Positions 59,832 to 64,000 of a stretch of DNA of 64,000 nt are shown here, in pieces. Source of the DNA: Isoptericola variabilis 225. Its GTDB lineage: Bacteria; Actinomycetota; Actinomycetes; Actinomycetales; Cellulomonadaceae. The notes under the pieces were generated by a model that searched no databases, had not been told where the DNA came from, and was given only the letters and a program-made list of their open reading frames with translations. The stretch lies in NCBI RefSeq assembly GCF_000215105.1, contig NC_015588.1, positions 1,612,001 to 1,676,000 of the forward strand, given 5' to 3'. Position numbers and translations under genes: made by a program. Position 1 is the stretch's first letter. The number at the start of each line of letters is the position of its first letter.

Positions 59832-60404
59832 TCAGCCGGCCTTGGCCTCGCGTGCCTGGCGGGCGGCGCCGAGCTCGCTCGTCGCGCCCTCGGTCGAGAG
59901 CCCGCCGCCCGCGCTCTCGAGGTGCGCACGGACGAACCAGTGGAAGAGCTCGAGCTCGTGCAGGTGGCCGATGAGGAGGTCGTTCGTGACGTCGTCGAGC
60001 TCCTCGGTGTCCTTCGCCGCCTTGCGGTGCGACTCGATGACGCCCTGGTACACCTCGTCGAGGGCCCCGAGGTGCTCGATCGCGGTCGCGCGGCCCAGGT
60101 GGTAGTCCTCCCAGGTGCGGGCCTTCACGAGCGCTCCGGGCGTGCCGACGGGCACGCCGCCGAGCGTCGCGATGCGCTCGGCGATCGCGTCGGTCATGGC
60201 CCGCACGGCGTCCACCTGCGGGTCGAGCATCTCGTGCACCGCGATGAAGTGCGGGCCGACGACGTTCCAGTGCACGTGCTTGAGCGTCAGGTGCAGGTCC
60301 GTGAGCGAGTTGAGGCGTTCCTGGAGGATCTCCGCGACCTTGGCGCCGTCCTCGGGCGTGAGGGACGGGACGGTGTAGCGGGGAAGGTCCTTGCGGGCAG
60401 CCAT
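59832..60404 (-). CDS. dps: Dps-family DNA-protecting ferritin
   Basis: A 190-residue Dps protein: HLTLKHVHWNVVGPHFIAVHEMLD holds the ferroxidase ligands at the subunit interface, and DAIAERIATLGGVPVGTPG follows. It oxidises iron with peroxide and shields DNA as a dodecamer. MAARKDLPR is chosen as start, with GGAGG 10 bases upstream on the minus strand; an ATG one codon earlier is also possible. Confidence 0.93.
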   Translation of the reverse strand: MAARKDLPRYTVPSLTPEDGAKVAEILQERLNSLTDLHLTLKHVHWNVVGPHFIAVHEMLDPQVDAVRAMTDAIAERIATLGGVPVGTPGALVKARTWEDYHLGRATAIEHLGALDEVYQGVIESHRKAAKDTEELDDVTNDLLIGHLHELELFHWFVRAHLESAGGGLSTEGATSELGAARQAREAKAG

Positions 60405-60418
60405 CATCAGGCCTCCAA

Positions 60419-61009
60419 TCACGGTGGTTCGCCGGAGCCTCCATCATCGCGCCGGAGCGCCAGCCACGCGACCGCAGCGAGCGCCAGCGTGCCCGCGACC
60501 ACGAGCGCGCCGACGGGCCGCCCGGCGACCGCCCACGCGAGGAGGGCGACGACGAGCGTCGCCCCGAGGACCGTGAGGTCGCGCCGGGCGGCGTGGGCGA
60601 GCGCGGCGACCTCGACGCGCGTGCGCCACCGGACGTGGCCGGCCCACCAGCCGAGGCGAACGACGACGTAGCCGCCGGCGGCGAGCGCCGGGGCCGTGGC
60701 GTCGAACGGTCCGGGCGCGCCGAGCAGGAGCAGGGCGCACGCCACGACCGTCGCGTAGGCGGGGCCGTGGCCGGGCCGCAGCGCCGCCCATCCGGTGAGG
60801 GCGAGCACGAGGGTGGTGACGAGCCCGGCCAGCGCCGTGGTGCGCGAGGCCGTGGCGAGCACGAGCAGGGGCACCGCCACGACGAACGCGGCCCGCAGCG
60901 CCCACCCGGGCACGGCCGGGCCGTGCTCGACGGTGACCCAGGGCAGCGGCCGGTCGTGGCCGCGCAGCCGGGCGACGGCGTCGTCGAGCATCGTGCCGGC
61001 GCGGCTCAT
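60419..61009 (-). CDS. membrane protein of the MoxR-DUF58 operon
   Basis: A 196-residue protein with about six hydrophobic helices and no recognised motif; the N-terminus MSRAGTMLDDAVARLRGHD is soluble. It overlaps the DUF58 gene by 4 bp and is the last gene of the operon; Dps starts 15 bp beyond. Confidence 0.75.
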   Translation of the reverse strand: MSRAGTMLDDAVARLRGHDRPLPWVTVEHGPAVPGWALRAAFVVAVPLLVLATASRTTALAGLVTTLVLALTGWAALRPGHGPAYATVVACALLLLGAPGPFDATAPALAAGGYVVVRLGWWAGHVRWRTRVEVAALAHAARRDLTVLGATLVVALLAWAVAGRPVGALVVAGTLALAAVAWLALRRDDGGSGEPP

Positions 61010-62329
61010 CGGCCCACCGCCTCGGGAGCCCGGTGCCGGCGCACGGCGGCGGCGAGCGCCTCGAGCTGCACGGTCGCGGACGTGCGGGCCGGGCCCGCCC
61101 AGCGCACGACCGGGACGCCCTCGGCGGCGAGGTGGGCGAGCCGTTCCTCGCGCTCCATGCGCGTGATGCGCCACGCGATGCGCATGTGCTCGCCGCGTGC
61201 CGGGCGCACGTCGGGCAGCGTGTCCACGACGACGACGCCGTGGCCGGTCTCACGCCAGGAGCGCACGAGCCGGAGGGGCTCGTCGTCGAGCGCGGTGGTG
61301 AAGAGGTAGACGAACGCGTCGGCGGGCAGCTGGGGCGGGCGCAGCCGGCGGCCGGGGGTGCCGACGGGGTGGCTCAGCGCGAGCGCGTGCAGGACGCGGC
61401 GCAGGTGGCGGCGGCCGGCGGCCGGGGGGAGCGGGGCGACGGCGGCGGCCGAGGTCCTCGAGGCCGACGCGGTCGCCGCCCTCGACGAGGGCCGCGGCGA
61501 CGGACGCCGCGGCGTGCCGGGCGAGGTCGAGCGACGTCGGCTCGTCGACCCGCTGGGGCCCCGACCCGCGCCACGCGGCCAGGTCGGGCCCGACGTCGTC
61601 GCGCGAGTCGAGGACGAGCACGACGGTCGCCTCGGCGGTCGCGTAGGTCCGGCGCACGTAGAGCTCGTCGAGGTCGGGGGAGCGGCGGGCGGTCGTGCGC
61701 CAGTCGATGCGCCGCACCTGGTCGCCGGGGGTGAAGAGGTGCACGTCGCGCAGCTCGCTGCCGTCGCCGCGCCGCCGGGAGGTGTGGGGTCCGGTGAGCC
61801 CGCGCAGCCGGTGGGGCAGCGGCACGCGGCCCAGCGGCATCGCGGCGGGCAGGACGAGGCGGTCGGGGGCGGTGACCGACCGGGGCGGCTCGCCCGTGCT
61901 CCCGCCGGCGCCCACGCCGCGCAGGTCCGCGTGGAAGGTGGGCTGCGGTCCGGTCCGCACGGCCGCCAGGCGCAGGGGCAGCTCGCGGTCGCGGGCGGGC
62001 AGCACGACCTCGACGGGACGGTGGCCCGGGGCGGCGACGCGCACGTGGACGAGCTCGGCGCCCCGGGGCGGGTCGAGGTGCAGCACGCCGGCGAGCTCGC
62101 CGGCGGTCGCCGGCTCGTCGGGGGTGTCGAGCCGGGCGACGGTGGGGCGCGCGGGTGCGCCGGCACCGGGGTCTCCCGGACGCCCGGTCCACAGCGCACC
62201 GAGCACGACGGGCACGCCGAGCAGCGCGACGTCGGCCCGCCCCGCCAGGAGGCCCAGGGCGAGCAGGACGACGCCGACGGCCACGCCCGCGGCACGGGCC
62301 GGCGTCGTGCGCCAGGGCGTGCTGCTCAC
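61006..62329 (-). pseudogene. DUF58-domain protein, frameshifted
   Basis: VSSTPWRT opens the first frame with two membrane helices, then LRGLTGPHTSRRRGDGSELRDVHLFTPGDQVRRIDW, the DUF58 signature with RxIDW. After GLEDLGRRRR the frame is lost at a GCCCCG run (61432-61437) and continues in another frame as LPPAAGRRHLRRVLHALALSHP to EAVGR. One extra C would explain it. DUF58 proteins accompany MoxR ATPases, with a von Willebrand-like domain. It overlaps moxR and the downstream gene by 4 bp each. Confidence 0.85.
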
Positions 62330-63318
62330 CGGCCGGGACCGACCGTCGCCGGGCCCGGCACCCGCTCGAGCAGCTGGCGCACGACGTCCTCCGGCCGCAC
62401 CGCGCTCGCCCATGCGGTGGGCGTGAGCGTGAGGCGGTGGGCGAGCACCGGCACGGCGACGCGCTTGACGTCCTCGGGCAGCACGAAGTCGCGGCCGTCG
62501 AGCACGGCGACCGCGCGGGCGAGCAGCAGCAGGTTCTGCGAGCCGCGCGGCGAGGCGCCGACCTCGAGCGCGTCGTGACGTCGGGTCGCGGCCGCCAGGT
62601 CGACGCAGTAGCCGGCGACGTCCGGGTCGACCGTCGTCGACTCGACGCCCGCCTGCATCGCGAGCACCGTCGGGGCGTCGACGACCCGCGCGACGGGCGC
62701 GGCCTCCTGGCGCCGCTCGACGCGGCGCAGGAGCACCTCGCGCTCCTGCTCGCGGTCCGGGTAGCCGACGGCGAGGCGGACCATGAAGCGGTCGAGCTGC
62801 GCCTCGGGCAGCGGGTACGTGCCTTCGTACTCGACGGGGTTCGAGGTCGCGAGCACGTGGAACGGACGCGGCAGCGGCCGGGTCGCGCCCTCGACCGACA
62901 CCTGCCGCTCGGCCATCGCCTCGAGCAGCGCGGACTGCGTCTTGGGCGCGGTGCGGTTGATCTCGTCGGCGAGGAACAGGCCCGTGAAGACGGGACCCGG
63001 CCGGAAGACGAGCTCGCGCGCCGCCGGGTCGTACACCGACGAGCCGGTGATGTCGCTCGGCAGCAGGTCGGGCGTGCACTGCAGGCGTGCGAAGTCGAGC
63101 CCGAGCGCGGTCGCGAGCGAGCGCGCGGCGAGCGTCTTGCCCAGCCCGGGCACGTCCTCGAACAGCACGTGCCCGCCCGCGAGGATCGTGCCGAGCGCGA
63201 TCTCGAGCGCGTCGCGCATGCCGACGACGGCGGTGCCGACCTCGTCGAGGATGCGCCGGCCGAGCGCCGCGACCTCGGGCACGGGCAGCGGGGCCACGGC
63301 GGGACTGGCGTCGGTCAT
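62326..63318 (-). CDS. MoxR-family AAA+ ATPase
   Basis: A 330-residue chaperone-type ATPase: Walker A is EDVPGLGKTLAARSLA, Walker B is LFLADEINRTAPKTQSALLEAM, sensor 1 is VLATSNPVEYEGTYPLPEAQLDRFM and the C-terminal lid has GASPRGSQNLLLLARA. MoxR ATPases are thought to assemble complexes with DUF58 and other partner proteins. It overlaps its neighbours by 4 bp. Confidence 0.95.
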   Translation of the reverse strand: MTDASPAVAPLPVPEVAALGRRILDEVGTAVVGMRDALEIALGTILAGGHVLFEDVPGLGKTLAARSLATALGLDFARLQCTPDLLPSDITGSSVYDPAARELVFRPGPVFTGLFLADEINRTAPKTQSALLEAMAERQVSVEGATRPLPRPFHVLATSNPVEYEGTYPLPEAQLDRFMVRLAVGYPDREQEREVLLRRVERRQEAAPVARVVDAPTVLAMQAGVESTTVDPDVAGYCVDLAAATRRHDALEVGASPRGSQNLLLLARAVAVLDGRDFVLPEDVKRVAVPVLAHRLTLTPTAWASAVRPEDVVRQLLERVPGPATVGPGR

Positions 63319-63836
63319 CGGGGTGCTCCTCCGGTCGGGGGCGGGCTGGGACGGTCGGCCCGCGGCGGGCCGTCGGGGCCGAGACGCTCGAGCGCCCCGA
63401 GCCAGTGGTCGAGCACGCGGGCGGTCGGCGCCCGGCGCGAGGCGAGCCCGCGGGCGACGTCCTCGCCGAGCAGCCGCTCGACGTCGGACGCCTGCGCGGG
63501 GTCCGCCAGGTCGACGCCGTGCCGGGCCAGCCGCGCGGCGGCCAGGGCCCGCACGCGGCGCAGGACGCGCTCGCTCACCTCCCCGGAGCGGGTGAACGTC
63601 GCCCACCCGAGCTCGCTGACGTCGTGACGCGCGCCGGGACGCTGCTCCTCGGGCGGTGCCGGCCAGGGGTCCTCGACGCCCGCGTCCGCACGCCGCCACA
63701 CGGCGGTCACGACGAGCACCACGGCGGCGAGCAGGACGGCGTGCACCGGGTCGAGCCAGCCGAGCAGCGCGACGACGAGGGCGGCCCCGAGCACCGTCAC
63801 GCTCAGGGCCACGACGCCGGCCGCCGGGCGCCTCAC
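63315..63836 (-). CDS. small membrane protein of the MoxR operon
   Basis: A 173-residue protein: two N-terminal hydrophobic helices (VVALSVTVLGAALVVALLGWL and AVLLAAVVLVVTAVW) followed by a soluble helical tail with VSERVLRRVRALAAARLARHGVDL. No known domain recognised. Start GTG overlaps the upstream stop; the end overlaps moxR by 4 bp. Confidence 0.75.
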   Translation of the reverse strand: MRRPAAGVVALSVTVLGAALVVALLGWLDPVHAVLLAAVVLVVTAVWRRADAGVEDPWPAPPEEQRPGARHDVSELGWATFTRSGEVSERVLRRVRALAAARLARHGVDLADPAQASDVERLLGEDVARGLASRRAPTARVLDHWLGALERLGPDGPPRADRPSPPPTGGAPR

Positions 63837-64000
63837 GGGGTCCTCCCGCCGGGCGGGGCCGCGAGGGGGTCGTGGTCCTCGAGGGTCCGCGCGATGCGCT
63901 CGAGCGCGTCGCGGGCGGCGGCGGCCTGGTCGGCGTCGACGGGGCGCGAGGCGAACCGGGCGTGGTGGTAGAGGCGGCGGAGGGTCGCGACGTCGGCCGC
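63833..64000 (-). CDS. C-terminal end of a DUF4129-like operon gene (partial)
   Basis: 55 residues to the stop remain: DVATLRRLYHHARFASRPVDADQAAAARDALERI and a Pro-rich tail. A helix with L-Y-x-x-A-R-F followed by a short link and a second helix is like the C-terminus of DUF4129 proteins found in MoxR-DUF58 operons. This is inferred from the context and a short sequence only. Confidence 0.5.
   Translation of the reverse strand, partial: AADVATLRRLYHHARFASRPVDADQAAAARDALERIARTLEDHDPLAAPPGGRTP

Overview
The window is very high-G+C actinobacterial chromosome, most like Cellulomonas or a close relative in the Micrococcales. I infer this from WhiA, RbpA, OpcA and a [12 protein letters not shown] RapZ, from the gene order xerD-parA-scpA-scpB-rluB-cmk-der, and from about twenty genes whose start codon lies only 6-7 bases after a TANNNT-like -10 box, as in leaderless actinobacterial transcripts. 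The species cannot be fixed from sequence alone.

Layout. 1-9714: the end of a TerC-like gene, YCII and metallo-beta-lactamase-fold genes, uvrA, an OsmC-type gene, uvrC, then rapZ-yvcK-whiA. 9715-14039: glycolysis (gap, pgk, tpiA), then secG and rbpA. 14036-20618 (minus): pentose phosphate operon tkt-tal-zwf-opcA-pgl. 20860-28541: ctaB, xerD, parA, scpA, scpB, rluB, cmk, der. 28566-33442: a membrane protein, an FMN riboswitch and the riboflavin operon ribD-ribE-ribBA-ribH. 33547-33623: tRNA-Pro(GGG).

33788-42050 is accessory DNA with many lesions. It holds a small alarmone synthetase gene with an internal deletion, a large cytosolic metzincin-like protein followed 6 bp later by a polytopic membrane protein with a lipase-like AHSLG motif, wrecked nmrA and csbD genes meeting at a breakpoint, a Cys-rich copper-storage-type protein, acylphosphatase, and a frameshifted IS110-family element whose non-coding left end folds like a bridge RNA.

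42055-47164: a coiled-coil membrane protein, then a type III polyketide synthase / isoprenylcysteine-type methyltransferase / FAD oxidoreductase operon in the order of the srsABC phenolic-lipid genes, with a divergent UbiA prenyltransferase. The oxidoreductase is interrupted by an alien AT-rich patch. 47192-54012: an acetyltransferase, a TPP riboswitch with thiD, a heterodimeric ABC exporter with one degenerate nucleotide site, and a lipase maturation factor. 54060-64000: a LysR regulator, a truncated PLP-enzyme fragment, a Sua5/YciO protein, UTP-glucose-1-phosphate uridylyltransferase, a YigZ protein, a degenerate tyrosine-recombinase-like gene between two 15-bp direct repeats, an acetyltransferase, Dps, and a MoxR/DUF58 operon running off the window, with a frameshift in the DUF58 gene.

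The first 33 kb is housekeeping and intact. Nearly all broken genes lie between 33.7 and 61.5 kb. They may be real decay, or in part assembly error; checks are given for each.
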